From Marisa cornuarietis (Eukaryota > Mollusca > Gastropoda > Architaenioglossa > Ampullariidae), in contig SMMW01000001.1 in the NCBI GenBank assembly GCA_004794655.1, forward strand, positions 20,842,501-20,906,500: a stretch of 64,000 nucleotides of DNA. The letters run 5' to 3'. Both the position numbers and the translations under genes were made by a program. Positions 23,561-43,304 of this stretch are shown piece by piece (position 1 is the first letter of the stretch; each line of letters starts with the position of its first letter). The notes under the pieces were generated by a model. The model worked only from the letters and a program-made list of their open reading frames with translations, was not told the origin of the DNA and searched no databases.

Positions 23561-25460
23561 CAAAACACGAAGATTGTTGGTTTTTTTAAAGTAAATACGA
23601 ATAAAGCAAACTTTTTTGACACTCTTCACTTGCAGTGCCAGAGTTTAGGGTTTACGGCCTCTAGTGCTGTCCACAGAGTTATCCACGAAGTCAGTCGCTG
23701 ACCTTTCTCTTCACGGTCAGTTCCGACTAGAATGCAGGACACCCTAGTCAGGCCTAGTGGTAGATAAACCCATGATCTGTGCCCCGATGCACGGTCCAGC
23801 GTGACGAGAACATGACAGCGCTGACCTCACTTCCCTCCCAAGTCCACCACCCCACCGGCCAACTTCACTACTCCACCAGGTCTGCACCACTGCAGACTTG
23901 AAACTCGTCTACGTGTAATGCTTTGGTATTCTTTACCTAGACATTTGTATTTTTAAAAAAACACAAACAGAGAAGAAACCTGACGAAGACCGGGCTCTCT
24001 TCACACCCGCCGACCTCCCGTCTCGTCAGACCCGCGGGTAAACGCACTTGAATGCGGGGAGGGAGGTCGCTCTCATCTCTGAGCCCTCTACAGTCCCTCC
24101 CGGCCACGTCTACTCTTTCTTCCTTTTAAGCTGTATTCACACCAACCCCTCTTCTAAACAAATTCCGTAATCTATGTCTCATCTACGCCAAGGCTAAACT
24201 TCCTGTTGTAAATGATAAGCGTGCATGTCCTCATTGTTCATTTATTGGTTTCGGTTTTGGAATAATTATGAATCCACCCACATGTGAGGGAAGCCGCCAC
24301 ACAGTATTATTATGGTTTGTACAATGTTTATTCCTTCTCGCGAAAGATTTCCCTTCTTTGGTTTCAAAAGTCACGCTTGTGTCACTTTTATACTCCTGTG
24401 ATCAATTAAGGCAGCGATGTGGAACCGGAGGTCATGTCTGAGTGCGCAGCACTAGAAGAAAGGCACCTGACTCGCTCATTCATGTTTACAAAGACAGACA
24501 AAATGATGGTCCTCTTTAACGCATCAAATTTTCGAGTCTATTTCTCTTTTTTAATTTTTTTTCTTTCATTCTTTATTTCATTTATTCATTCCTTCTTTGC
24601 TTCTTCCTGACTTTCTTTTTTTCTCCTTCTTCCCTCTCATTCTTCTTTTTTTCTTTCTCGTTCTCATACCTTTCTCTGGTCAATGAATAGAAAAAAGAAT
24701 GACAGATAAAGACACGCAGCGGCAGTCGTGGGACCACCAAGATGCACTGAACTGTCGCTGAGTGCTAAGTGGGGGGTGGGGGGTGGCGAGGTGTAAAATT
24801 AAATCACTAAACTGCTTGAAACGCCTCACGACATGCAGAACGCCTTAGCCCCAGGTAAATCTGCTCCGTGAAGCGGGCATCGTGGTTGATAACAGGTATC
24901 AACAACAAAGGCGGTAGCCTGATGAGCTAGCACAAACAAGTGCACACGCGTGCGTAACGGCGACATACCTGAACCGTGAATAACGAGCCTCTTGGTGACA
25001 AACGATTATACGAAAGTCGTTAACTCGTTAAAGTTCACGCGACCTAGAATGCTAGTAGAAAGGGCATTGGAAAATCCCGCTTGGAGTTTCGGTTCAGAAA
25101 TACTCTGGTGCTGGGGTATACTGTATAAGAGGCACCGCGTACCGGACATAAGCCCCATCCATCCTCCTTCCTTCCCCTAGGTCTGCTTATCCAAAATCTT
25201 ATACCACCCACACTTCTTAATCTTAAAGTATCTCCTAAAATAGGGACCGAAAAAAAAAGAATTAACATGCGCGTTGTTGTAAGTGAATTCCCTCCCAATC
25301 AGTAGACAAGGTTTTCCGAAAAAATGTGAGGAGGTGGATGTGGTCTTGTGTCTACGAACCTTTGCAGTCGTCTGCGAGAACTGACCATTCTTTGTGTTGT
25401 ATGACATCGAGATTAAAAATAAAATATGCCTAAGACTGAAAGTATTTTCCCGATTTTCTT
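23561..25460. other. No gene seen
   Basis: Pyrimidine-rich around 24540-24670. A G-rich GTGGGGGGTGGGGGGTGG run lies near 24770-24787. No exon supported. Confidence 0.5.
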
Positions 25461-25467
25461 TCGTGCC

Positions 25468-25475
25468 TATAAATA
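25468..25475 (+). promoter_or_regulatory. TATA-like box upstream of the galaxin-like gene
   Basis: TATAAATA lies 436 bp upstream of the ATG at 25904 in a GCCTATAAATACGG context. Transcription would then begin near 25500, giving a 5' UTR of about 400 nt. This is inferred from sequence only. Confidence 0.4.
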
Positions 25476-25903
25476 CGGCATCGGACTTCATCAATTGTCA
25501 TTTGCTGAACCTACACATCTGCTACTACCCGAGTGTTGCAGCCGGCAAGGTTCACTGATCTTGCAGGACTACGTCCAGCACTAGAGCCCGTCGCCACAAA
25601 ATAAAAGCATCTACTCAGCGCCGCTCTCTCCGGCTTGAAACCAGTAAACCCGGGGTGGAAAAGAACTCTTTAAAGAAGTCTTAGCCACCTTTTTTGTATT
25701 TATTCTCTGCTGAACGTTACTTTCTGCAGCCGACAATCAACAAGCGAGAGGTGGAAAAGAACTCTTTGAAAAAAAAGAGTTTCAGTCACACTTTTACTCA
25801 TTTATTCTTCGTTTAAATTTCTTGAAGTGCAAACCACTATACACTCGAGTTTCGTGAGTTCTACGAATCACTCCGACGCCCACTCAACTTGGGTTCTTCG
25901 AGG

Positions 25904-33136
<7,233 letters not shown>

Positions 33137-35785
33137 TGTTACCTCTGACTCGGAGCTATTTTTTTAAAGACAGTATACAGGAGGATTTATTTATTTATAA
33201 AAGACCGCTCAATATCAATGTCAATGGGCGTCTTCACTTTCCGTGACACACAGGTTAGCTTTGTATCAAACATGCAAGTTAATTTATTTTAAAATGTAAC
33301 AACCCTCCAAAGAAAATGTTAGCCGATACAACTGTATTATAATCATCGGAAGTGCATGCACTCGTTTATACCTGCCAAAGCCGTGCATGTTGATTATGTT
33401 TTGTTTAGAAAAGATCGCTTTTCCTTCTCCAACTTCATCACTTATTTTTCTTACTTTCTTTAGTTTTTGAATTTGTTCGCTGTAAGTATCCACAGCGTGG
33501 ACCTGTGCAAATCACATACAGCTCTGCCGGGTCACAGACGATTGTGTAAAACATACACATCCGGACAAGACACATTTATCATGAACATTTTACCTAACAC
33601 ATAAACTGTTAATTACGAACACTTTACATATCATAACTATTGCTCACGAACACTGTACATGTTACATAAGCAGTTGATCGCAACCACTATACATGTTGCG
33701 TAAACGTTTGAACACAATATCACATATCACGATCACAGATGATCACATGGTACAAATCACAAACTGCCCCGATCACAGGAATACAGCAATTATTTCTCCA
33801 CATTATGTGCTGAGCTTTGTTGTACGAAGACTTTTTGTGAACAACACGTTTGTATCAGCAAAATTTCGTATTTTTCACATAGTATCAACGTTGCATGATT
33901 GATTTATTTAAACCGCATTAGTTCTTTCAAAACCAAAGAGGTATGTGTAAATATGTTCATGTTTGTTGCTGGTTTATATGACATTACGAGAGGTAAGATG
34001 GCTGCGTGGTGGCTTCAACAAATTCTATTACAGCGCGCGCTCTGCATCTGTCCAACAGTTTTAGAGCAGTACGTGTTATTCTGGCGGATCACTGAGCATT
34101 TTTCACGTTCGGGGATTGTTATTTTCATCAAAATGCAGGTTGCGTCTGTTTGTTTATTTGTAACATGTAGTATATGCCTAAGATGCTCTCAGGAAATATT
34201 TCGACTGCAACGCAGAGGTGCCTTGCTGCTAATTTTCTGGGAGTTGGTGGGTGGGGGGATGTGAAATGCGAATGTACTATGTTCACTGAGTTAGTGTTAC
34301 TCCGTAGCACATATTGCGCTAGACCATTACCATTGGTGAAGGCACGGGCGTGTATAATACAAGTTAATACAAGTTCGTGGTGAAGGTGAGTGAAGCAGGA
34401 AGTGGCGTAACACGGAAGATGACAGCGCGGATGTTGGACTAAGATGAGATCATTACGTCATCCTCACGCCCCATCTCTCGAGTTCCCCTTTAGAGAGCAG
34501 GACTGCCCTGCCCTAGTTGTTATCGAAGAGTGCCATTGGTGGATGCTTTGTTGTTTCATGAAGCCCGCATTCCTTCCTACATGATCAGTCATGAACGATG
34601 TAGCATTGTTGTCAGGACTGTTTGCCTGTGAATGTGTGTTCGTATTTCTCGGTCGTTATATGTTCGTCTCTACGTCCGTGCGTGTACGTATGAGTGATTC
34701 AGCGAGCCAGTGTAGAGCATATACTTCCTACGAACAAAAATGGAAACCGGATGGACGAGCAGATCTCAAGCTTGCCTTCCTTCGTATTTTTTAAAGGCTA
34801 GTCTTTCGATTTTACTTCCATGACGTTTCGACTGGAAAAACCTCTCGTTCATTTTTATATTTCCATGACGAGGAGAGCATCCAGGCACCCCACAATACTT
34901 GAGATTGTTTTGGGTGTGCAGAGGGATCGAGCAGCTCGAACACGAAACTGATCTCTCCAAAGAGATTGGCTCTTTCGGCTGACATTTCCTTTGATGTTTC
35001 CTTGATGCCGATCATCGATGAGATTTGTATCTCGATTTTCGGCTGCTCTTTAAGTTATATTATTAATCGTAGATTCCGGGGACTTGCGGTATGTACCCTG
35101 ATGACGCTAACCAGTTTGTGGTTACACATCGTCTTGTTGCACAACACACCGGTTTACGGAATTAAACGTCTTTTGAGATACATTACTCCGGTGATAGTTG
35201 TATGCAGTAATATACTACTTGCGTGAATGTAAATAAGTAATTGTGCAGTAGTATGCATGGAATGCTTGGCCATTAAAAAACGCTGTGTAAATAAAGTTGC
35301 GTATACACGAAATGCCGAATGAAAGCAAGCGATTGTAAATGAAGATTTTGTTGCATTTGCAAGAGAAGCTAAATGCTTCAACAGCAACTGTCGGCTATAT
35401 TTTTGCTTTCTTATGCGATACTGTTTATATATATACTCATCCTCACCTGCACATTGCACATAAATCTTTAAATCATGTTCTTAAAGTGTTTGTTCGTCTG
35501 TTACTATGTGTTGCGTTTCATATAAGTAACTATGATCATGTTCGTTCTCAAATAAAGATATATCTCACTACTAAACGTCGTACTGTTATTCATTACTAGG
35601 TACCCAGCTTTACCCGGGTCTCGCAAACACTTTTATCATCTATACTTTCGATGCATCACTTGGAGTCAAGCTTATTCCATGCGTAATTCACATGCACGGC
35701 ATCAGGGAAACATGTAATTCCTTAAACTGTCGACAGCTCGATCATTTGGGGCAACGGCCGGTTTGCTGATTTTTTTTTTCTTTTT
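33137..35785. other. Intergenic; no gene seen
   Basis: AT-rich with scattered short open frames on both strands and no motifs. It may include the 3' UTR of the galaxin-like gene. Confidence 0.5.
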
Positions 35786-35789
35786 TTTT

Positions 35790-36350
35790 TTTTTTTTCGT
35801 AAACGTCTCAGTGAAGGCAAAAACTTCGGAAGCCTTCGGAAGTGTGACGTCAGCGACCTTGACAAACCTCGGGTTTGAGTCTTTGCCAGCTATGCCTTCA
35901 AAGACTACCTCCAGTCATCTCCTCCAGTCTTCGTTTCGATGGCAGCCCCTCAAGATGAACACTGGTACTGTCTTCGCAGGCGACCTTCATTACTCTCGCT
36001 GACCGATGAGATCGATGAAGACAGACTCGACCCGAACTGCAGCACCGTGCGCTAGGATAACTGGCCGAACACTCGCTCTCCGTCGCTTAACCCTCGCCGT
36101 TGCCATTGTGGAAGGCCATTTTCCACGCAGATCAGCGGTTCCTCCAGCCTGTGGAGCGTCGCAACAGGCACATCGAAAGAAAACGTGAGGGGAAAGAATC
36201 TGCAGTGGAGACAGAAAGCACGCCAAGCCGACCTCACAGGCAAAAGCCCTATATGTGCTCTCCTCGTCTGTTTGGTGATCTGGTGTCATCTGCTCTTTTT
36301 GATCTTGAATTTAACGCAGATAACAAAGAACCTGGCTGGCTCTGCTAGAC
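35790..36350. other. GC- and CpG-richer block before a CpG-poor domain
   Basis: This block is visibly richer in CG dinucleotides than the sequence to its right. Overlapping open frames of 60-100 codons run on both strands, as expected of GC-rich non-coding DNA. It could be an unmethylated promoter-like island or an old repeat. I cannot assign a gene. Confidence 0.4.
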
Positions 36351-37935
36351 TTAGACAATTACCATCTGTAAAGCACATATTATCTTTTCTCCACCCTTTT
36401 TAAAATTTACTGTGCGGCAGTTTATAAGACAGCAGCAATCTTTTACATCATTTCTCTTTACGTTCATGTAGATCAGTAGAAGCAGTTGAAAGGTTCAAGT
36501 TTTCGGAGACTTTTTTAATACCTCAAGGGTACATATTATTGATATCATTTTCTTGTAGCCTTTTGGGCAATAAAATTTCTTAAATTTTAGTCACCAGTTA
36601 AAATGTTCCAGATATTAGTCCAAGCACATTTGCTTCACAGAGTGAAGGATGCAGGTTGGCGAGCTATGGCCTGGCCTTTTATGGATTTAGAAATTCCATC
36701 TTATCAATCTGCCATAGTGTGCCATTCGGTCTTGGTGGAATATAAATGAGCACTTTTGGAATCCCATTGTTTGTATACCTGTCACAAATATATTGCATAG
36801 TTTTATTTTCACAGACGCAGTCACTACGTGAAATCCACATGCTGTAATGTATGCTGTTAAATACCAGCATATTTGAATGCACCTTTAATTTTTGTTCACT
36901 TACAAGCATGTTACCATACAGTGTGTTTATGATGATAAGAAACATTTGACCTACAAGCTCGGCAAATGTGAAAAACGTATCTAACAATACAACGTATTTG
37001 TTGTGGAGTAATAGGATTGTGACCGCAGTATATGACCACTTAGATCACAGTATCTTTATCTGCAGCTCTGGTGTGGGCATGCTAACATCACATTGATTCA
37101 GATTCTTATGATTTTGGCACTACAAAGAAAACCAAATTAGACATTCGGAGTTTTCATTGGCATTTTTTTTCCTGTTTTTGGACCAGCGATTCAAATGGGG
37201 AAAATCCATTACAAATGAGCCTTGTACATCATCTGCATGCACACACACACACACAAAGGTCTTAAGATCTTATTTGTTGTACTATTATGTATACTTTTCA
37301 TCTGGTTTGCATACACACACTTAATCTCTAATCCTCATCAGTTGTTTTTGACTTAAGTTCATAACAAGGGTTTGTAATTTGCTTCCCACTCTTTAAAAAA
37401 AAAAGTATGGCTTCAGACAGGAAATTTCCAAATGACTATACATCTGTTCTTGTGATAAGACATGCGCTTTTTATATTTACACATTAGAGGTTGTAATGGA
37501 CAATTCTGCCAAAGTATTTGTGTGAAACCACAAGGCAGACAACAAATCTATTTATATGTGAGGATAATAGTTATCTCCCTTTTCCAGTCTGCTATCGAAT
37601 GAAAATACAAAGCCACTTTTAGTAATATGGTCAGTTCTGTTTTTAAATTAAAATAAATGAGTCATTAAGCCTAGATGCCAAGTTGCACCACCCTGTTTAT
37701 CCAAGCTGTTTCAGTTTTAAGACAATGCTTATGAAAATCTTCCCTGATCACTGCAGTCAGTGACAGGTCACTAATACAGATTTATTTTAAATGAGTCATT
37801 GCTGTTATTTATAATTAGTTTACATGTCAACCTTCTCAATATTTCTTGACAAAACTGTTTTAAATGTTGTCTGAAACACTCACATTTTACATGTGTGCAC
37901 ACATGCATGGTAGAGGTCATGGCACTCAATGACCA
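36351..37935. other. Intergenic, AT-rich; no gene seen
   Basis: Strongly AT-rich and CpG-poor. It contains only short CA runs (37240-37256) and homopolymers. Confidence 0.5.
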
Positions 37936-38350
37936 ATGACAGAGATTGTGTATTAAGAGTGTACAGAACAGGGCCCAGGATAGAACTTTAGCAAAAGCCA
38001 CAGAGGGCTGGGAAAGGCATAGAGGGGAGGAGGGGGGAACCAGTGATGACAGTCTGAGATAAGTCATGGGGGTGATTCTGGAACCAAGGGTTGCGTCTTG
38101 AATGCTGAAAACAGAACAGTCGATTGATAATCATATCAGTCACAGCAAAGTCATGGAGGACAAGCACTGAAACCAGGTTATTGTTAGTGTCACTGAGGTC
38201 AGAAGTCAAATGGAGGCAAGCTTTCTCTGTACTGTGATGGGGATGATAGGCAGATTGATCTACAGCTAGAAGATAGTGGTGAGGAAGGTCGTCACTAAGC
38301 CAATTAAGGATTATACGTCCTAGCAGCTTAGAAAGGGAAGATTAGAAACA
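37936..38350 (-). mobile_element. Decayed LINE reverse transcriptase
   Basis: Minus-strand frames give LLGRIILNWL..., a degenerate QSAY.PHHSTEKACL, SDLSDTNNNLVSVLVLHDFA, then SSILGPVLYTLNTQSLSLVI. These line up with reverse transcriptase blocks (SAYRxxHSTET, LLDLSAAFD, GSVLGPVLFxLY) of the family found intact at 62.5 kb. Stops and frameshifts are frequent, so it is old. Confidence 0.65.
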
Positions 38351-39031
38351 GAATGGTGATTCTCATTAGCATCAAGGTCAAGCTGTGAACAATCGCCATC
38401 ATTAGTCAGTGAGTTGCACGTCAAGTTTGCACTCATCCTGATGAACACCATTCAAACTGCAAATGTTGAATAGAATCATCTCTTCTTCAACAATACCAGT
38501 CCACTTCTTTCATAAAACTTCACAGGCACAATAGAAATAATTGTTCTTTATGGAAAAAAAATAACAATTTCATGAAAAACAGGTATGCAACCAACACAGA
38601 CAACACTCATATTCTGCACCATTGTATAGAACCAACTCTCTTTCAGCAAACAACACTTCACTTATAGACCACATTTTTGCATTCTTTGCACTTGGTGACT
38701 TGATTAGAGATACAGTCCATGACAGCCCACAAGAGTTCAATGGGCTGCGACATTTCAGCAAAAAATTATTCTTGAAATAACATGTGAAGGCACTGTAGTT
38801 GTCTTCCCCACAAACATTCCAGCCTAGAGTCGATTAACTTCAACTTAAACCATTTCAACACACTTTCACAGAAAGCAGGATCCCAAAATAAAATCATAAG
38901 TAAACAGACTGTCATTCAGAAAAAAAATAAGCAGAAGTGCAAAATTCATATCCCTTCATGTCACAGCAATTCACTTTGAGCCAAAATAACCAAGCTCATA
39001 TGTAGTCATGGCACAAATCTGGGAATCACAT

Positions 39032-39133
39032 CTATGTTTCTAGATGTGGGTCATCATCCAGTAGGTTGCCAGTACTGTCGGACAAGTAATGCTTCATTGG
39101 TGATCCATCATATTCTGGCCAAGTCTTCATTTC
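39032..39133 (-). CDS. Unknown minus-strand gene: last coding exon
   Basis: Acceptor TTCTGCACAG. Encodes EMKTWPEYDGSPMKHYLSDS, then an acidic tail ending HLET and TAG at 39034-39032. Confidence 0.82.
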   Translation of the reverse strand, partial: EMKTWPEYDGSPMKHYLSDSTGNLLDDDPHLET

Positions 39134-42100
39134 CTGTGCAGAAACAAGAAAAAATCTTAATTGGAATGTAAACGTTTGTACACAAAGTCTTAAGGTATGA
39201 CAAGCTAGAAATCAACCAGTGCAAAGTATGAAAGATGTGCTACCTTCTGAAACACTCCACAGCAACGAAAGAAAGACTGCATAGCAAGGAAATGGAAATA
39301 TTCTGACAATACATAGCAAAAATTATTCTGTAAAATTAAATACATAACTAAATAAGTGCAGATCAAAAAAGAGAAAGAAAAAAAAACGAAGTAAGCATGC
39401 ATTTCCAATTCTAGTCACAATCTTGGACAAACCTTGAAAATCTGCAGCAAACTACGAGGACCCAGATCTCCTGTCCATTCTGCCATTGTGTGACCTGCTG
39501 CAATTAGGTGAAATCCACAGTTTGGCACAAGCTGTCTGTTGATACAAAAATTAATTTCTATTAAATGCAAACAGAAGTGACAAGAAAATTTTGCAAAATA
39601 GTATACAGGTTAATTGTTCTTTGATGTATGTCACAGATATCTGAGCATAATCAAACACTGCACATCCATTATTAAAATCTATTGTGTTATTTTCTTGTCA
39701 AGGTGGAATACCTACTCCATTCTGATTATCATGCGTTGCTTCTTCTTGGACAACATCTGCTGTAAGAAACTGTAAAAAGCTTCCACCTCAGACAGCGCAA
39801 TAATATCGTATACATTGCTGTGTGGAGTCAGTCGTACAAGGTATCTCATGTTGTTGGATACACCTGCTACCAATTTGTCACCCTGCCAAATAAACAGTAA
39901 AATGATGAAACCTGAAAAATACCAACTACAGAAAAAGAGTTAAGCAAAACTGGCTTTGTCAGAAAAAGATGTACACCAGGAACAACATTTTTAAATTCTT
40001 ACTTTGATATCCTTCTCTTTGAATTTTGGAGTAAATTTCCAACCAGGCAACTGAAAAAGAAGAAATCAAAAGGCAACAGCTCCTTTTCCTTTAAGATGTC
40101 ATCTTTCTTCTTAAAAAGGCAATAAAAAAACAAAAAACTTTCTTCTTTTCCTTTTCTTTTTCATTTTCTTCAACTTTAAACTGAGATAATTAACAGGAAT
40201 TAATAATTGTACATTATTCCTTCCTATATGAATTTTTTTTCACAAAGCCATATAAGCATGGCAGAAAATCAATACCTCAGCACAAAGGTGAATGTCAAAA
40301 AGCAGTTCCAAGATAATTGCAAGAGGTGAATATTTTAATATCGGGCGATCTTTCTCCATTCTGCACACTAACAGTTTCTGTGAGGAAAACAAAATTTACT
40401 TATTAAAGGCCTTTCTAGTCTAACAATTCCAGTAATGAATATTTTTACAATGCTTTTGATCTTATTGACATTGGTGCACTGCAGTAAATAATGCCCCTTT
40501 TATTCATTCATAAATTTCCTTCCTGCCATCAGAAGTAAACATAAATTTATGAAAAAAGTCATGCAGCAGTCCTCTTGAAATACTAATATTATCTGCTAAT
40601 TATGTAAAGCAAAAAAATTGCTAATCAAACAAATGGAAAAGAAATGATTAAAGAGATGTCTATAAATGAAACCAAAAAAGAATAAGAAGTAATAAGTAGC
40701 ATATAGCTAGGTCAAAATACCCTGTACACTGAAGGAGAGATAACTAAAAACCATTCCGGATGACCTAGGGTAAAAAATCCGCTTTGTCCTGAGAAGGACT
40801 TAACAAGATAATGCAGGAACAGCCGCTCCCTATTTTCTGTCAAAACTGTGAACACAGATAATGGAGGACCTGCAGACAAAAATAAACAATACAGTTCACA
40901 TATCACAGTCTCATTTTCAGCATTTGATGTGACATTACTTCTTTCACTGCTACAAACTTCATGCCATCAAGCTGAATTAGGGATTAAAAAAGAAAAACGA
41001 AGTCCCCTAACCTTTCAGAGTTAGGTATTAGAGACAGCACTTGTCTTCTTGCCTTACAGCTGGCTTTTTATCATCTACTCGCTCTTGCTGCATTGCCTTC
41101 CCTAACCCCTGCTATGGAGTGTGCTTGTTTGACTGAAGCAAGGTCACTACACCCTAAGGGTATCAAACTGGTGCACCCTTGGGCTCGAATATTATTGTTT
41201 TAACCACTCAGCTATCAATTTTACAAATTAAGGCTTCTATAATGTGAAACAGACTCATGCGCATGCTAAGATATCAGCATGCATGTGCACCCATGCATTC
41301 ACACACACACACACAAAACTAAAGACATTAAGCTCTACAATAGCACATCTCATACAAGTTGCAAACTAACAGGTGATGTTAGCATTTTCAAATTTACCAT
41401 CACTATGTTTTTTGGGAGGGATAAGAGCAATCACAACGTCTTCATGTTGTCGGTATATGGAGTTTGTCTCTATGTTACGTAACCAGACCAAAGTATAATC
41501 CCAGTGAAATATGGTAAGTACTTTTGGATCTAGTTCTCCTTGCAGCTTCTGAAAATGAGAAATACAAATATAGGAGAGCATATGCATGTGTGCACAATAT
41601 GCATATGTGAACAGAGATAAGAGATTGGTCATGAGACAATGTGGGTATACTTATATATGCAAGTGATTGCTCATATGCTAAATGCCTTAAAACTCCTGAC
41701 ATTACACCAGTTCTTTGCAACTTGAATAAGTCCAACCAGGGTCCACCTCACACTGACAAAAGGTAATATCTTTCTTAACTAACACATATATAGATGCAGG
41801 AAAAATTTTCCCTACTTTTAACCTTTAGGAACTAAATCTTATTAAAAACTAAATTCTATTCTCAATCATCTCTCTACATCATTCTCACAAAAATTTCCTC
41901 TTCTGAATGATTTTGTTTTTCCAAGAATGGTATCTTTAGCACAATAAAAACATCCAAGCACAGTCAAATAGATCTAAATAAGAACAATTTAACTACCTAT
42001 GCCTCAGCACTTTAAAAAGATGCCATCCTTGCTTCTCAAGGACCCTAAACTATGTGCAGAACTGGTACAATAACTGTCACAAATATTGTTACATACAATA

Positions 42101-43304
42101 CAAACAAAATTTTGTATTCACAAGTAATATGAGATTTTTTTTCCATCATACTTAATTTCTCTGTTTTTGTAAGAAGAACCACAGTTTTAAATATGCTAAT
42201 GTTTGGCGCATTGTCTCAAAACAGATTGTTACCAGCATAAAAGGGAGAAATTCTTGAACACCTTCAACAGCAAAAACATGCTTAACTCCTGCTTGCACCA
42301 GTTTACGAGTGACCAGACCAAGTCCTATGACAGAACAAAGTGTTATCAGATGAAAAGCAAAAAAAAAAAAAACCTAAAGAAAAAAATTACGAAGAATTCC
42401 AAAAAAAAAAAAACCTTGTAAGATGCAACCATTCTATCCAATTAGCATGTGACATTGTCTTGCAACCTAAAAAAGTGTGGATCAATGTATCTCAGATTTT
42501 TTATAGTGGAAAATCATGCAGTACAATTTTTTTTTTACCCAGTTTACAACACTGATAAGCTACCTCTGAAAGTTTACCTGGATTAGATTCTAGCACAGGA
42601 ACATTTGGGTCTGCCTGGTTTTTACGTAAAGCTGTGACGATCTGGTCTGTCCAAAAAAGAGAATGGTGATAATAAACCTTTCAGTTTTGACCCATGTCCA
42701 TGCATGTATATGCAAGTGCACAGATAAGAATATAACTTATGTACCTTTAAGAGCTCAAAGATGTAGATTTTTTATTAATTTTTCTTAAGCTACATTGAAT
42801 GATAAAAGGACTATGGCCTGTAGAATATCAATCAAAGCTTCGTGATAAACCATTTCCCTGACAATACCAATCTATAAATACCATCAATTTGCAAGCATGT
42901 TTTCTCCATACACATCCATTTGACCACCATTTAAATAAGAAAATAAACATTCAACAAATATAGTTTATGAACCCACCAGCTAGTTCATTGTCTAGCACAT
43001 AGGAAGATTTCAATGGAATTTGAACTGAATCCGGCAAATCGCTTTTGAATTGGACATTCTTTAATGCTGCTGACTCTGCAGCAAAATATCTCCTTAAAAG
43101 GCAATTTTTAAAGAACAGCGAATGTCGGCCCCAAGGTTTCTCTGCCCTGCATGAAATTTTCCAATACAGCACATTCAGGAATGGTTGAAAATGCCTAAAA
43201 TGTATCAGTGATATTTTTGGCAACATGGCCCGTGATATGTCCCTGGTGGAATCAGCTTGTGCAGCATCTGTTATGAAGTTCGTTGTCTTCTGTACAGATG
43301 ATAC
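39032..43304 (-). CDS. Unrecognised conserved-looking gene, 9 coding exons, 5' end missing
   Basis: In gene order the exons are 43304-42977, 42646-42564, 41548-41398, 40869-40721, 40377-40276, 40050-40003, 39882-39716, 39535-39433 and 39133-39032, with a TAG stop. Every junction is GT-AG and every phase matches, giving 1,233 nt (410 residues). The protein is globular with no low complexity. Landmarks are PWGRHSLFFKN, LDPKVLTIFHWDYTLVWLR, FFTLGHPEWFLVISPSVYR, RPILKYSPLAIILELLFDIH, LPGWKFTPKF, NMRYLVRLTPHSNVYDIIALSE, HTMAEWTGDLGP and a C-terminal SDSTGNLLDDDPHLET. I see no signal peptide, membrane segment or catalytic motif and do not know the family. The first exon, with the start codon, must lie right of 43304 with a phase-0 donor. 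Low CpG content fits a broadly expressed gene. Confidence 0.85.
39433..39535 (-). CDS. Unknown minus-strand gene: 103 nt exon
   Basis: Encodes QLVPNCGFHLIAAGHTMAEW and ends LLQIFK at AAG|GTTTGT. Confidence 0.82.
39716..39882 (-). CDS. Unknown minus-strand gene: 167 nt exon
   Basis: Encodes GDKLVAGVSNNMRYLVRLTP, then VEAFYSFLQQMLSKKKQRM. Phase 0 in, phase 2 out (ATGGA|GTAGGT). Confidence 0.82.
40003..40050 (-). CDS. Unknown minus-strand gene: 48 nt small exon
   Basis: Sixteen codons, LPGWKFTPKFKEKDIK, phase 0 on both sides, between CTTTTTCAG and AAA|GTAAGA. Confidence 0.8.
40276..40377 (-). CDS. Unknown minus-strand gene: 102 nt exon
   Basis: Phase 0 on both sides, encoding KLLVCRMEKDRPILKYSPLA through FDIHLCAE. 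Donor GAG|GTATTG. Confidence 0.82.
40721..40869 (-). CDS. Unknown minus-strand gene: 149 nt exon
   Basis: Encodes PPLSVFTVLTENRERLFLHY and FFTLGHPEWFLVISPSVYR. Acceptor TCTGCAG, phase 1 in, phase 0 out. Confidence 0.82.
41030..41216 (-). mobile_element. Degenerate tRNA-derived SINE in an intron
   Basis: The minus strand shows GATAGCTGAGTGGTTAAAAC (A-box region), ATTCGAGCCC in place of a clean B box, then a GGGGTTAGGGAAGGCAATG body. The body resembles the SINE copies at 5.5 kb and 58.1 kb. It is strongly decayed. Confidence 0.45.
41398..41548 (-). CDS. Unknown minus-strand gene: 151 nt exon
   Basis: Encodes KLQGELDPKVLTIFHWDYTL and continues to PPKKHSDG. Acceptor TTTTCAG, donor GATG|GTAAAT in phase 1. 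Confidence 0.82.
42564..42646 (-). CDS. Unknown minus-strand gene: 83 nt exon
   Basis: Encodes QIVTALRKNQADPNVPVLES... Two donors lie close together (CAG|GTAAAC and GAG|GTAGCT). Only the second keeps phase 0 for the next exon. Confidence 0.75.
42977..43304 (-). CDS. Unknown minus-strand gene: first located exon
   Basis: Acceptor GTGATTGCAG|GTATC, phase 0 in and phase 1 out (GCTG|GTGGGT). A stop lies just upstream in the same frame, so the protein must begin in another exon or at an internal ATG (AMLPKIS). Confidence 0.75.

Noticed and set aside
36006..36348. Possible single-exon gene in the GC-rich block
   Set aside because: Competing frames on both strands, no domain, no splice or poly(A) support.
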